From contig JAMWFC010000051.1 of assembly GCA_027475525.1 (NCBI GenBank), positions 2,183,205 to 2,247,204 of the forward strand: 64,000 bases of DNA. The letters run 5' to 3'. A program made the position numbers and the translations under genes. The notes under the pieces were generated by a model that saw only the letters and a program-made list of their open reading frames with translations, was not told the origin of the DNA and did not search any database. Origin of the DNA: Macrolepiota albuminosa (Eukaryota; Basidiomycota; Agaricomycetes; Agaricales; Agaricaceae). Positions 12,051-27,339 of this stretch are shown here, piece after piece. Each line of letters begins with the position of its first letter. Position 1 is the stretch's first letter.

Positions 12051-14643
12051 ATGTCGTCTGATGAAGATACACGCTCCCCAAATGCACTATCGCATGCTGA
12101 GCGTGATACGGCCTTGTCGCCTGCTTTACGCTCAACACCTCCTCCTCTGCCTCCCCGCCCCCGCAAAGCATCTGTCGCATTGCCCCAGACCGGACATGTT
12201 GTACATGCAACCCCGCGCTTACAGGACCAGGAAGAAATACAGTGGCAGGTTCCGGTATACGGTGATGACTATGTCAACCGGAGCACCGAGGAGTTCCCTG
12301 CCCGACAAGATACCTCAAACCATGCTTTGGAAAACAAAGGGCGAGGTTTCGCAGATAGCGACTCTACTCTGAACGTGGCAACTGGAGGAACTAACAACCC
12401 TTACAAGAAATACTCTTTGTCCTCCTACGAACATCCTTATGATATTCAACCTCCTGAGAATGCATATCCAGGTCAAGGCGTTGCTCCCCTCAATGTTCGT
12501 CGAAAACAATCACTTGTGCAGCGTAGAGTCAGCTTCTCTGAAGAAAAGCCCGACGTCTATGAATATGCTCCACAAGAAGCGACCAACGTCGATCCAAAGG
12601 CCGAAAGAGCTCTAAAAAGACGTGGGATACCATCTAATATCTTGGATTTGTATGCCATTGACAAGGACGACGCGAATGAGGACCCAGAAAAACAGGGTGG
12701 GATAAGGAGGCGAGGCTCATATACAAAACTAGGTAACTCAACTGCACGTCCTGACGTGCGTCGCCATGGATCTATGTCCTCAATAACGTCTGGTGGCTCG
12801 GAAGTCCTCGATCCTGATGACCCTCGTGTAACTGGTATAGAAGCTAAATGCTTGGAAGATCCTGAAGACGTCGAGAAGAACGCGCTGCGTCAAATGGATT
12901 ATAGGACTCGCCGCAAGCATCTGACGCGTATTAAAATCGAGTTCAATGTAACCTGTTAGAAGCGCCTCTTTCCATCTGATTTTTTTGCTTGAACTTACCT
13001 TATGCAGCTATGATCAATAGACAAGAATTTCTCATCAAGCTGGCAAAAGCGCTCATGATCTTCGGCGCACCTTCTCACAGGATAGAAGCTCAACTTATTG
13101 CCGCCGCTCGCATCCTTGAAGTAGAGGCTGAATTTATACATCTCCCTGGAGTCATCATCTGTTCCTTCGGCGACCAGGATCTTGGCTGCTCTGAGACTCA
13201 CTTTGTCAAGTGTGCTGGCAGGCTTTCTCTTGGAGCTCTTCACAAGGTGCATTTGATCTATCGTAATGTCGTGCATGATGAAATCAGTGCGAAACGCGCC
13301 ACAAATGACCTGGAAGCTTTGTTGACAGCACCTCCGCTCTACTCTATGCTCTTTCGTTGTATTTTATCTTTTTGTCTGGCAGCCCTTATCTGTCCGCTGG
13401 CTTTCGGAGGTTCTTTTGTGGATATGTGGTTCGCAGGCATGGGAGCATTCATTCTTTCTGTTTTACAGCTCGGCGTTGCAACAAAAAGCGTCTTGTATGC
13501 TAACGTTTTCGAGTGATATCCAATTTCTCTGGCTCACCATGATCCGTCGCTGATTGACTAACCACAGAATCACTATCGCTATCTTCATTTCGTTCGGCGC
13601 TAGAGGCTTGAGTAGTATTCGAAGCCAGATATTCTGTTACACTGCCATCTCTTCAGCGGGTATCATTGGAATTTTACCAGGCTATCTTATCCGTGAGTAT
13701 TGTACTTTTCATACCCAACAGATAAGCCAAATCTTCGTCTACACAGTGAGCAGCTCACTTGAGCTTGCGTCGAAGAACATTGTATGTGGAAGTGTCAAGA
13801 TGGTTTACGCATTGATTTACACGCTATTTTTGGTATGATGTTGCTGGTTGCCTTGATACGTATGATATTCATTGTAGTAAAGGGATTCGGGTTGCAAATT
13901 GGGTCCGATTTCTACCTTCTTCTAGACCGATCGATGAGGCATAGACTTGACGATCTTGCTGCTAACTTAGCCAATAACGTCGCACTCACCGGCACTTGGA
14001 TGGCAGACAATGGAACAGAAAACAGTCCCATACCCTTGGTTGGCACATGGACCTTTACGCATGCCGTCGCCATTGAGACACTGGATATCGTGAAAGGATG
14101 CTACCGCCCAAGATCGTTTCCTTGGTACCTCCAGCCATTTCCATTTTGGACCACCTTCATCATCGTTCCCGCCTTCTCCACTCTTTCATCGTTATCGAAT
14201 CTTCAGCCCTTGAAGAGCAAGCAGCTTCCAGTCATGGTTGTCATTTCATGCGCATCATACGCCTCCAATAAAATTGCCAATCATTACATTTTCAACCGCT
14301 CCGACATCGTCTCGGCTATTGGAGCCTTCACGGTTGGAGTTCTGGGTAATGTTTATTCGCGAAAAATGGGGGGCACGGCTTTTACATCAATGGTCACTGG
14401 TGTTCTTTTCTTGGTTCCGGTGAGCATCCTAATAGTTATCTCTCTTGCATACGGCTCAACATCGAGGCGTACGTGTAGTCGGGTCTCTCACAGGCGGGAG
14501 GCATTACTGCCAATGGAAACGGTATTGATATCGGTGGAGCTATGATAGCTGTTACTATTGGAATTACGGTTGGGTTGTTCATGAGTCAAGCACTGGTTTA
14601 TTCTTTTGGTTCCCGAAAGAATGCTGCCGTCTTTTCGTTCTAA
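12051..14643 (+). CDS. PRM10: Prm10/ThrE-like membrane transporter
   Basis: Long polar N-terminus (about 300 residues; starts MSSDEDTRSPNALSHAERDT) followed by the ThrE/DUF1212 domain: RQEFLIKLAKALMIFGAPSH, HRIEAQLIAAARILEVEAEF, LPGVIICSFGDQD, then about ten hydrophobic helices in two halves (13330-14640). In bacteria ThrE exports threonine and serine; fungal Prm10 relatives are pheromone-regulated membrane proteins of unknown substrate. Six or so introns fall in the second half. The last exon ends ALVYSFGSRKNAAVFSF. Convergent with FRS2, with 91 bp between stops. Confidence 0.85.
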
Positions 14644-14734
14644 ATACCCATGTCATAGTTTATCCATTTCAGACATTCTGTAACTCTTTGATTCATGTTC
14701 TATGTTATATTCCACAGTATAAATTTGCGTTTGT

Positions 14735-16788
<2,054 letters not shown>

Positions 16789-16940
16789 TTTTCACCTCAA
16801 GGAAAACCGAGTTTCTGACTCCCAAGGTCGATAATTATCGATCACATGATTCTCGATCGCATAACCCCGGTTACTGGAAATTCACGCGGCAGACATTTCT
16901 ATGACTTCAAGTTGCCACTTGCCGTTTGCGAGGGAGTGCA

Positions 16941-18490
16941 ATGCCTGAACCATCGCCCTGGGAAGAAGCTTGGAATGCTGCTCAGCCACGACTCTCTGCC
17001 GTTCGGGACGCGCTCGACACAACCGCTTCCCAAAGTCCTCGCGTCATTCGAATTGGTAAACTCGATTCAGAACTCCTGGACCAGGAACTCGTTCAAGTAC
17101 TGCAGGAACCTATACACAAGGCGCTTTCTGTGATCAATGTAGGCTAACATACTCATCATACTTATATAATATTTGAACGTGCGTGTCTAGGCCTCATTCA
17201 AAGTTCGTTTTGACCCGGAACTTACCTTATTATTGAAATTACTTCTCTATAAACTATCTATCTGGAACACTGGTGCAACTTATGGTGCAAAACTACAAGG
17301 CCTCAAGTATAGTGTGCCTCCGGGCCTAGGAAAGACATTTACCCGTCGGTCCAACATTTTAATCCAATTCATGGCGGGTTCTAACCCGACAGACTAGCTT
17401 CTGGTCTTCCTCGCCGCATTCTCCTACTCCATGGAACATTGACTGTGATCTTGCCATATCTACATACAAAACTTCGCTCTCATGCTCTTTCGTCCGCCTG
17501 GCCGGATGCACCATCGTCGGACCGCCGCCGGAAAGCTTGGAATGTTTTAACATCCATAGAAGCTTCCTACACACTATTGACTTTACCCAGTTTCCTCGTG
17601 TTCCTGTGGAACGGGAAGTTCGTACACTACGTTTGTCTCACATGTATTCCTTGTGCCGACCACTTCTTTAGATATCGTTCTATAGCCGACAGGCTTCTGA
17701 ACATGAGTCTCGTACCGCCTCGTCAGCTCATGAAACGAGAAGTCAGTTATGAATTCATGAACCGCCAGATGGTTTGGCATGCATTCACGGTATGTATACT
17801 CTGTTGAAAAGTACGGTTTCTTACGAGGCGATAGGAATTCCTTCTCTTTCTTCTGCCTTTAATCAACGCAAGAAACCTCCGTCGGCGTGTTAGCCGTGTT
17901 TTGAACTACGTATCTCCGTTCACCCTTTTATCATCCCTTTCCCCTAAACACAATGCTTCAACATCGTTAGCCGTGTTTTGAACTACGTATCTCCGTTCAC
18001 CCTTTTATCATCCCTTTCCCCTAAACACAATGCTTCAACATCGGAGACGCTTCCAAGAAGCTTGGAAAGTATGGGCTTCTTCCCCAGGATCAATGCGATC
18101 TGTGCCGAAAACGCCTCCCTCAATCTCAATCCTTCCGATTCTTCAAATGCCTTTACTGCACTCATTACGATGCCTGATGAAGGGTCGTCAACACGTTCTG
18201 ATTCGGAACCCCCCGCCTTCCCCATCTATAATCCGTACCTGGCGTCGTGTGGGGATATCTACTGCTATCACTGTATAGCAGAACGACTTATCCAGACTGC
18301 GGATTCTGGTGAAGATGAACTCGGGTGGAATTGTCTTCGATGTAATGCATATGTTAAAAGCGCGGACCGGTATAACGTCGAAATGGAGAGCGACGCAACA
18401 GGAAGTGACTATGAGTTCACCAGTGTCTCCGGATCCGTGTCAATAGGTAGCAATAGCGAATCAGGATGGTCAGACAACTCGGCATCTTGA
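16941..18490 (+). CDS. PEX2: peroxisomal RING E3 ligase peroxin 2
   Basis: RING peroxin of the PEX2/10/12 complex, which ubiquitinates the PEX5 import receptor at the peroxisome membrane. Exons carry VIRIGKLDSELLDQELVQVL, LLKLLLYKLSIWNTGATYG, then KAWNVLTSIEASYTLLTLPS and the membrane helices to VLNYVSPFTLLSS. The RING is NAICAENASLNL...NPYLASCGDIYCYHCIAER...WNCLRC. As assembled, a 77-bp duplication (17889-18043) shifts the frame between the helices and the RING; with one copy the two halves read through as SPKHNASTSETLPRSLESMG. The residue where the first RING cysteine is expected is Asn (INAIC), so that zinc ligand looks lost or displaced. Confidence 0.88.
17889..18043. repeat. 77-bp perfect tandem duplication B
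   Basis: Offset exactly 77; 78 consecutive matches, mismatches at 17888/17965 and 17967/18044. Lies wholly within the PEX2 coding exon and causes a frameshift and early stop; removal of one copy restores the frame. Confidence 0.97.
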
Positions 18491-18613
18491 TTAATTATTA
18501 TCCTAGAGTCAAATCCAAGAGGAACCTGCCAGTTGAGAAAACTATACAAGATACAACATGAGATCGATTTGCCAGCATTCTACGGTATAGCAGCGATGTA
18601 ACAGACGAAAGTA

Positions 18614-21600
18614 TCAAACACGAGCCAGCTCAGCCTGGATCTGGCCGAGGACAGTGGGGTCAGCCTTCGACAGATATTGCGTCTGGAAGACCGAAGAGCC
18701 ACATGCTGCTTCCGCCTCGCGTATATGGGACCCAATATATGAGCCTAGATGCATAGTTCGGACGGGATCACGGTCATAAACCTGCAATGAACGTGAGAAG
18801 GTTAGGATGCGCATGTTGGTGAAGGAGGAAAGACGGACAGCTTTTCGACGTTCGTATTCTGGAGTTCCTTCTGTATCTTGATAGAAGGACGCTGGTGCCT
18901 CATCGAGCTCCCAATGTCTTCGCAGATTAAATGGTGCAGACGAACTGATACAGGGAAGGGTCAACGACTATAAAAGCACCTTGAAGATATCTACCTGTTA
19001 CCGTCACTATCATCAACGACCTGAGCTTCTTTGATTTCATAGAAAACGTCAACCCATAGATTGAAGATCTCTACCGGGAGTCTTCTGAGTACTTCTGGAT
19101 GCGCCGTAGACACCAAAGCGGCAACACCCATAGCAGCGAGTTTACGGAACCGGGGTTCACTCATGTTGTCGAACTATGCATACAATAATGAACCTCTGAT
19201 TACCATAAACAATTGAAGGGGGGCTCGCACTTTACCAAACCATTGATCGAACATATTGTCGTAGAGGTGATCCACCTTTGAATTATGAGCTTGTCCAGTA
19301 GCTGAGATCAGTTGATTAAGTATATTTCGATCTACAACTGCCGCTCGCGAGAGAAATAAGACATGTTCGGTCAGTAAAATTGTTGAGGCCTTTGACAATC
19401 AATATGAAGGATAGATGGCATGAAATAACGATACTCACCTCTCCCTCTATCAAAGTGGTCAGAATGTATTCAAAAAGACCTGAAGTATGGAGAGCTTCCC
19501 CCCACAGGTTCAGTGGAGCTACTTGCAGAAGCAAATTCAGCGCCCGCATCATTTCAGTTGCATTCGTAGTCATCGTTGAGTCGCTCTTGAATGCGACGAG
19601 GAACGCACTGAACAATTGAAGATTGCAGGCCTAGACAAACACCTAAGATATTCATGCATTAAAGTTTTTTATCCACGTACTTGCAGTATTGCTGGGGCAT
19701 CAAGTAGAAAGTAAGATTCAATGATGCTAACAGTCTTTCCCAAAAGGTCGAAGTTGGTCGACAGGAGATTCATCGCCATTGGGAATAGATCGAAAAGAGC
19801 AGGAGAACCATTGACACTATTCAACGTCAGGGTGTTCCGAAGAGCAGTCAACCAAAGAGTGAGACCGTCATCATCGAGATTGATCATAGCCTGTCTTGTC
19901 GATGAGTCAAACTTTTACAAGGAAGATAATCACGTACACCAGGAGCCAAGCTATCCCGTATCAATGGGACAATTATGCCACCTAAAGTCGTAGACTCTGC
20001 TTTCACTGACTGATCAAAAATTTAAATGAGCCTTCGGCTTAAAGAATGAAGCCGCCAACCTCGATGAGACGTGACATTGTTACGAGCAAGGAACTTTTGA
20101 ATAGCCACTGATCACCGGCCTCTACCCCTTTTTACCCATCAGGAGCGTGAAGATGATAGATATGAAACGTCTTACAAAGTTGGGGCAACGGTTCTGTGAT
20201 TACTGAGATGAATGGGACAATCTACAAAGAACTTTCAGATGAATAGACTAGGGAAAGTAAGTAATGACTCTAACTCACAAGTTGACCGACTTGTTCGATG
20301 ACAACGTTCAACGTATGGTCAATTCTGCGCTTGCTTTCGAATGTGTCTGCCTCGCCCATCATCTTAATGAGTTCGGAAACAACTGTGGGCAGATACGGCT
20401 CGAAATATGATGCTTGAAACTCCAGAGTCTGCCGCCGCGAAGTCGTGATCAATAAAAACCTGATTGAAGCTCAGGTTGACTTACATCCAGACACTCCTTG
20501 ATGGCCACAACAGCTGTTAACCGAACAACATAATCCGTACCTTGACCACGGTCCTTCAACAAGTGGACTAAAACTTCCCAGAGTTTAGGATTGTTCGATT
20601 TTGCGCAAGTGTCAGATACCCATTTGCCGATCAACCAAGCAATCCGTCGCTTGATCAATGGATATCTAGTGATATTCAGAAACCAAGTGACGACAAAACA
20701 AAGGAGGAGGCTTGCTTTGGGTTGGTATATTGCGCCTCAACGACGAGTGTACGTTCTAACCATTGATCAAAAGGAATTACATCTTTCAAGCGCACTGCAC
20801 AGCGACCAAGCGCACAGTATATTGCTTCTTTTTGGAGTATCGTTTGTAAATCAATATCCTCCGTCTTCGAAGGGGGCGGTTGTGCTACGAAACCGCTGGT
20901 AAACGTGTGGCACGAAGGGTGTTGAAAATTGGTTTACCAGTAATCTGTTGAAATGTAGACTCCAGCAAAGGCGTGACGTATTGAGGATACATATTGGCAA
21001 TCGTTAACAAGACCCGTTCACTGCAGGGCTGAACAAATAATTAGAAGATAATGGAAATGGATTCCTCCCTCAGGATGAAGACATACTCGAATTTCATATT
21101 CCCATAGGTCGTTCTCTTTGTCTTCAATGTTAACCCATTCCTCAGGATCAGCTACCCAGACTTCCAAATCCGTTGGGTTCAAAGGCATGAAGCGTGTAAC
21201 GAGTAACTCAACAGCGTTTCGGACGAAATGCTCGGATAATGCTGATGCTGAGTTAGGAGACTAGTTCAGCTTTAATAACGGTATCAACGCCATACCGTTT
21301 TCGTTTGGAGTACCATCGCGACGGTTAGGAGTCCACTGCGCCAGGCTCTCTTTAAATAACACCATGGCCTGTACAAGGTGGCGGACAGGGAATGGCACTT
21401 GATTGGAATCTACAAAATATCGTCCTATTCTGTTCGTCCTTGATTTCGGACAACATTAGTTGGCTTACCCGAAACTAGGTTTGGTGCTTCTGTCGTCGCC
21501 CTCACAACTTGTGACCAATAGTAGAGTATTAAATCATTGCAAGTAGGTAAAGCGATAAACCGAGCAGGTGAAAGTTGCTGCAGTCGCCGAAAGAATTTGC

Positions 21601-22817
21601 CAAAGACACGAACATGTCGGGTGAATATATCAATGAACCGTTGCACTGGAGGATTCGTGTTTGAGTTCGTTTGAATTAGACCCATGACAACATCTGTCCG
21701 TAATGCTATTAACCCTTTCACCTGTCCAGCAGAACTCTGGAAAATTTCTTGGATCTATGTATTCTTCGTCATACGAAATGTAAGCGCAAAGTAGGATATT
21801 CTTACTCGTGCTTTATTTAGTTCCTGTTCCTCTTTAGATACTTTATCGATCCTATTCCACAACCACGTGGTCGACTTGATCAAGCATTTATAGACCAGAT
21901 GTGACAGTAAGATATCATCACTTATTTGAGGGGATTGGATTGTTTGTGGTGTCACAGTACTTGGCGAAATGGTAGGTGCAAGTTGAGAGTAATACCGATA
22001 GAGGATAGGATACAATAAATTGACAAGCTACGAGTCAAATTTGAATCAAGAGTTCAAAAAGTAGACACGAAAAAAAGCCTTACATTTGCCATTGTCTTGA
22101 CACCATTCAACATCTTTATGCTGGCGAATTCTTTTATGATTCCATTTAAAAGCTTAACGCTTCGCCTTAATGTCAATACAACCATCGGATCTTGGTCCAT
22201 CAAAACGTATCGCTTTTGTAGGTGCACGTCGATAATGCCAATCAGGTCATTGACGAGGTTTCCCCTATAGTAAAGATCAGTTGTGAAGGGAACGATGGAT
22301 GTATTCGTACCAGTTACTAGGAAAGTCTTGACGTGCAATCTTAGCGACGATGATCTCGTTACATTGCGTGATCTAGTAGAGTGACAGATGATGAATGAGA
22401 TGGTATGTGGATTAACGGAAAGTAGTACAGTCTCGTCTTCTTCATCAAGGAAGGTCAAGGATCGGTTGCGAATCCGAACTCTGTGCTCATCATTCAAGAG
22501 TCTGGAAGACAAGAATCAGAATTCCTTCTGTAGAAGAGATCGACAGCTGACTTTCGCGATTTCCAATGAGCCAGAGCTGCATTCTTGAATTGGATGATGG
22601 CTTGTTGGCGTATGGCGAGAGGAACCGTCCGTCGTCCAGCAATATCATGCAAAGCATCATACGTCCCGAACATATCAAGCATTTGTTTGAGACGTTCATG
22701 GGATGCCTTTAGTTGAGAGGGATCTTGTGAGGAAGCGGCGTTCAAGACGTCATACAGCTCTGTCGGGGATATGTGTTCTACATTCATACCCATCGCCAGG
22801 GCCCTCCTTGGATCCAT
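18614..22817 (-). CDS. KAP120: importin-beta family karyopherin, Kap120/importin-11-like
   Basis: Nuclear transport receptor of the importin-beta superfamily. The N-terminus MDPRRALAMGMNVEHISPTE leads to the Ran-binding IBN_N block VPLAIRQQAIIQFKNAALAH, followed by HEAT-like helices to the C-terminus (LGQIQAELARV). The internal block RRIAWLIGKWVSDTCAKS with VVRLTAVVAIKECLDV matches the Kap120/importin-11 branch (cargo such as ribosomal proteins and large ribosomal precursors in yeast; cargo here inferred). The gene is broken by many short introns; roughly 1,000 residues. Divergent from SLX4. Confidence 0.85.
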
Positions 22818-23064
22818 ATTTCCCTAGAATAATGACTTCGAGAGCCTCAGTTTGTCGAGATCTAGAAAGAGAAAGCAGTGGTTAAAACATGCATAAACAA
22901 CGCGTCGCGTTACGAACATGGGTCACTGTCACTTGATAGTCACAGTTCAGAGGTTCATGTGAAACTTACTACATGAGCTTCGTTGTTTCTTTGTCCCGTG
23001 CCTCTATTTTTCTATTTTACAAGTCCACTTCATTTCATTCTGTTACAACCTATACAAGCAGATA

Positions 23065-23070
23065 CACGTG
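23065..23070. promoter_or_regulatory. CACGTG E-box upstream of SLX4
   Basis: CACGTG in the 260-bp gap between the KAP120 and SLX4 starts, 8 bp before the preferred SLX4 ATG. If the alternative start at 22973 is used it would be coding. Confidence 0.3.
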
Positions 23071-23077
23071 GAGCTTC

Positions 23078-25012
23078 ATGGTGCGCTCTCATCACAGCGA
23101 CGTCGTCGATGATTCGGAACCGGAGCGAGAGGAGCTGAGGCTTCAGGAAAGATGTGAACGGAAACGCGGTCTCAAAGATCACATGATATATCAGAACCTG
23201 AAGGATCCCTTGGATATTGCTGATTTACTGGACAACGATGTCATGAATGACCAGGGACCCTTAAGTGGTACGTTCGCTAATTGACAAGTTGAATTGAGAA
23301 AGATTGACATAGTATCTCCTTGTTATCAAGCATCGTCATCGAAAGTCAGCGTAGAACTCATGAATATCCAGTCGGCACATGGAATATCTGCTGTCCAAGG
23401 TACACATACTATGGACAATATTTACAACAGCATGGAAGAAGACGAGCCCAAAATATCCTTGTCCCGCTTTGCCTATCCTGGCACAATGGCGACAAAAAAA
23501 TCTTCTGCCATAAGTACAGAGCTCTCTAGCCATGCCTCAGGCTCAGGTTCGGTCGCTGACTTTAAGCTCCCGGCGAAAAAGTTAACCCATAGATTTGCGT
23601 TTTCCGACTCTGACCTTGGAAAAGTGACAAAATGCGTCAGTTGCGATGTCCGCTGGACGGCGAGGAAAACTGTCACTCAAAAGATGCTTCATATCCAGTC
23701 GTGTGCCAAAAAAAAGGGCTTGACTGACGAGACTGTCCAGATCCTCCTTCGTAAGGAGATCGAGTCTTGCGTGTCGACAAATAGAGGCAAAGAGAAAGAG
23801 AAGTGTGTCGATCCTCAAACTTTGTTTGAAGGAGTCGTTGCCGAGACTGCTCCAAAAAAGAAGGCTCGTCGAAAGGAAGTGATAGAGACGGTGAAAACCA
23901 TATCTCGAACCAGGGACATCATCTTGGAGAGGGCGAAAGCTATCATCACGCCGACGTCGTCATCAAGGCAGAACGATGATCAGGAATATCCGTTACAGAC
24001 ACAAATACTCGGTGCTTCCAAGTCACACTGTAATAATATCCTTCCACCCCCTACACAAGCCTTTGGAAACAGCGCTCTAGCTCAAGCGCATCAAACAACG
24101 AGAAAGCTTTTCGACTATGAGGTAGAATCCTCTGACACTGAGAATTGTCTTGAGGAAACGTTGTCATCGAATAGTCCCACCTTTGCCCCCTCTCGGCTTG
24201 GTCGTCATCTGAACGCCGGGCGACCTTTCAATTCAGCAGATGTATGTGAATAGTTCGTGGAATTGGCATGAACTTATAACTTTTAGTATCTCTCTGTTCG
24301 TCGATTGCCTTCCGTGGACACAACAAATGATAGTTCACGAGAGCGAGCCCTCAGTGCCAGGACTAAGATACTCCTCGAAAGATTCAACGGATCACCACCA
24401 TCCAATCCACTCCTGTTGTCACTTGATAGGGATAATAATGGGCACTCTTTAAATCTCCATAATAGAGATATGTCAATTGATTTACTAGATCATGACAATG
24501 CTTTTCTCCACTTCGATTCCGAACTTGACCCATCGAACATTCCGTCAAAAACGCCAAAGAAATCAAGAGCGGTCACAAAATCAACTCTATACATCAAGAC
24601 GAAGAATACACCCAAACGCATGAAGACTGCAGCCAGAATGCAAAGTTCGTTGGACGTTGAAACGGTGGAGAGCTTGGAGTTATTATTCAAAGATAAGATA
24701 TCACAAGACACTGATTTACATCTACGTATCTTGCGTTACGAGGTAAGTCATCGCTACTTGAAGGACCTGAGGATCACAAATGCCAACCCCGTTCGGCAGC
24801 CAATACATTTTGATGTCTTTTTGAAGTTGATGCTAGGCGACTCTTTTTCGTCAGCTTCGGGCAAAGCTAGACTTCGTATGCGTTCTTTGCTCGACAAGCA
24901 GGTATGTGTACGAAGTTCAAATCGTAGTCGTAAAGCACTTTCATCATTCTATATACTACAGGCAATACATTTCTATGGGTCTGAGGAGAAGAATCGGCGT
25001 CGGCGCCGTTAG
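23078..25012 (+). CDS. SLX4: SLX4-like structure-specific endonuclease scaffold
   Basis: Scaffold that activates the SLX1 nuclease to cut branched DNA in recombination and repair. The chosen start is VRSHHSDVVDDSEPEREELR after ATG 23078; an in-frame ATG at 22973 would add 35 residues. The middle exon has a zinc-finger-like motif, KCVSCDVRWTARKTVTQKML then HIQSCAKKKGLTDETV (C-x2-C...H...C), typical of basidiomycete SLX4. A disordered region follows, then the conserved C-terminal SLX1-binding domain DLHLRILRYE|PIHFDVFLKL (split by an intron) and RSLLDKQAIHFYGSEE, ending in a run of arginines. Four exons. Confidence 0.82.
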
Positions 25013-25106
25013 TAATTGTATCCTGTTATCCAAACATCGAGTCTGTAATTAAATCGCTTAAAAAGATATAGGAATATATAAACTACATGTGATTCTCAAA
25101 ATGAGG

Positions 25107-27099
25107 TCACAGTGCAGCGCTAGACAATCCTGAAACCTCTATCATACCTCCAACAAGATGAAGGCTACCAGCCACCAAGACTTTGACAGGTTTAGATGAT
25201 TGATGCCTCTCAATCTCTTTCACTGCATGTTCGATGGAGGGAAGGACGTGAATTCGAGACATAGGGAATGTTGGGAGCAAGCAAGACCAAGCTGAAGCCA
25301 GTTCATGTTGGGTCTTTAATTGAGCAAGTTCATCCTCGGCAATTCCTACTGCTGTCAAATCTGCCGAAAGTCAGTCAGGGTTGTAAATATCGCGGGGCAG
25401 AAATGAACCAACCGCCTTTGAAATTTCCGTCTGCATAGGTGACATTAGTGCAGAAAATGACGTGGTCGAAAAAAGTAACTGCATCATCATTCCACTTATG
25501 CAAGTCTAATTGGGTCGCGATCCCAGACTGAATGGTCCTGAGGAAAGAAGATCCCGATCGTCCATTGGTGCAGTTGAATACAAGTATACGGAGAGGCCTT
25601 AATATTTCCACCGTTAATTCTTAAAGCAGTTCAAAGTCAGCTATCAACAACCTACTTTGGCTCCCTTTCACTTAATCCCACTGAAGGTGAAGCAAACCAT
25701 TGTATGCAACATTTCAGACTCTCAACAGTGTGCGCTCCATCTAGATACCAGGTGATATTCTGTCGATTGGGATCCACAACTGTTTGGCAACGTCCAGGCC
25801 ATTTGGTTTTCTGCAAGGCTGTAATAAACTTTGCCGGAAGACCACCTTCGATAGGAATTGGGGAACCCAAAAAGGATCGAGCAAGTGCTACAGCGAGGCT
25901 GGCATTTTGCACTTGATGGGCACCTGCAAGGCCTGGAAAGGGATGAGCAGTTGACAAAACCACTTTTTCTGAACATCACCAAGCTCGACATTGGATAGGC
26001 CAGTTTCCGGAGGTATGACGGTAAAAGATGATGCCTTGGCCAATGAGCATCTGACATGTAGACAGGGCTTGTGCAAAGACTGACCTTCAGCTCCTTTGCC
26101 CGTTCCTCTAGTACACGCAGTCCCTCAGGAGGCTGGCTAACGGTTATCGCGGGTACCCCTTCCTGGATTTTTGATTGTCGGTTCAGTTACTAGTCATCAT
26201 TTGGATACACACCTTGAATATACCTCCCTTTTGCCATGCGATGTCTTCAAGCGTCCGACCAAGCACAGCTACATGATCAATCCCAAGAGCCGTTATCCCA
26301 GTGACAATGGGATTAGGGACAATATTTGTACTGTCATACGTTCCTCCAACACCAACTTCCAGTACAGTCGCATCAACCTTGAGTGACAGGAAAACATGAA
26401 AGGCCAGCAGGGTGACAAATCGGAAATAACCTGGCAGAAGGGGTGTATTAGGAGACCGTCTCTAATCTCCAGCGTCATGAATAAACGCTATTCAAATGCA
26501 TTTGAGGACCCGTACCAGATCGTTCCCAATTAAGCGATCCCAGATTTCGAAGAAGTATGTTGCAAACTGTTCTTCTGATATAGGAGTCCCGTTTATCCTA
26601 ATTCTCTCGCGAACTGCCACCAGGTGAGGTGAAGTGTAGAGACCTGGAGTACATACTAGTAAGATGAGATAACCACTCAGCATAGCTCAGTCGCACCAAT
26701 TGTTGCATCAGGCAGGGCATGACGGAGAATAGAATCTGTAAAAGCGCTGGTAGAGCCTTTACCCTTGGTACCAGTGATATGTATGACATTGAGGGCGTTC
26801 AACTCTTTGGGCTACAGACAACTTAGGATACTAATTTGTAGCGCCCAACCTGTACGTACAGTGTACCCAATCCTTTCCAAATACTCCAGCATCTCTGGAA
26901 TAGCAAACTCGCTTAAACGACTTGTGCCAGAGGCACGGGCAGCTTCGAGAGCGGCCGCGTTAGATTGAAGAGAATTAAGATGCTCGACAGCATCTTTGTA
27001 AGACCTGTTTGACATCGCCCTTTTAGTAAAAGCTATCGGCCTGCAATGTAGAAAATTAGGACGGCTCAGTATAGACGAGATCAGGCAAAATGGGCGCAT
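25107..27099 (-). CDS. MET7: folylpolyglutamate synthase
   Basis: Adds glutamates to folates so that they are retained and used in one-carbon metabolism; mitochondrial and cytosolic in yeast. The N-terminus RPFCLISSILSRPNFLHCRP looks like a mitochondrial presequence, with a second Met (AMSNRSYKDAVEHLNSLQ) that could start a cytosolic form. The ATP-binding loop is VIHITGTKGKGSTSAFTDSI; next come CTPGLYTSPHLVAVRERIRI with NGTPISEEQFATYF, and later WYLDGAHTVESLKCCIQWF, the second FPGS signature. It ends GGMIEVSGLSSAAL. Many introns. Divergent from the BRCT gene. Confidence 0.92.
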
Positions 27100-27153
27100 C
27101 AAACACCTTAGTAAAAACTTAAATCGCGGAAGGATGACGAATCACGACATGAT

Positions 27154-27159
27154 CACGTG
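27154..27159. promoter_or_regulatory. CACGTG E-box in divergent promoter
   Basis: Palindromic CACGTG 55 bp upstream of the FPGS ATG and about 180 bp upstream of the BRCT gene. Regulation is inferred; Cbf1-type factors control methionine and one-carbon genes in yeast, which would suit FPGS. Confidence 0.4.
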
Positions 27160-27339
27160 AATATAGGGAACGCGTACCCTTCCTTCAATCTCGAACAACC
27201 TTGGCTAGTTATTCAGTTTTCTTGTACATGGTATATCGAGCTTCAATATTCTTCTCTCTTTTGAAACGATTCTTTACTACTTGAGCGATTTGGACGTCAC
27301 TCTTTCGAATTGGCACGGGCTAAGAACCAACATATTCCA

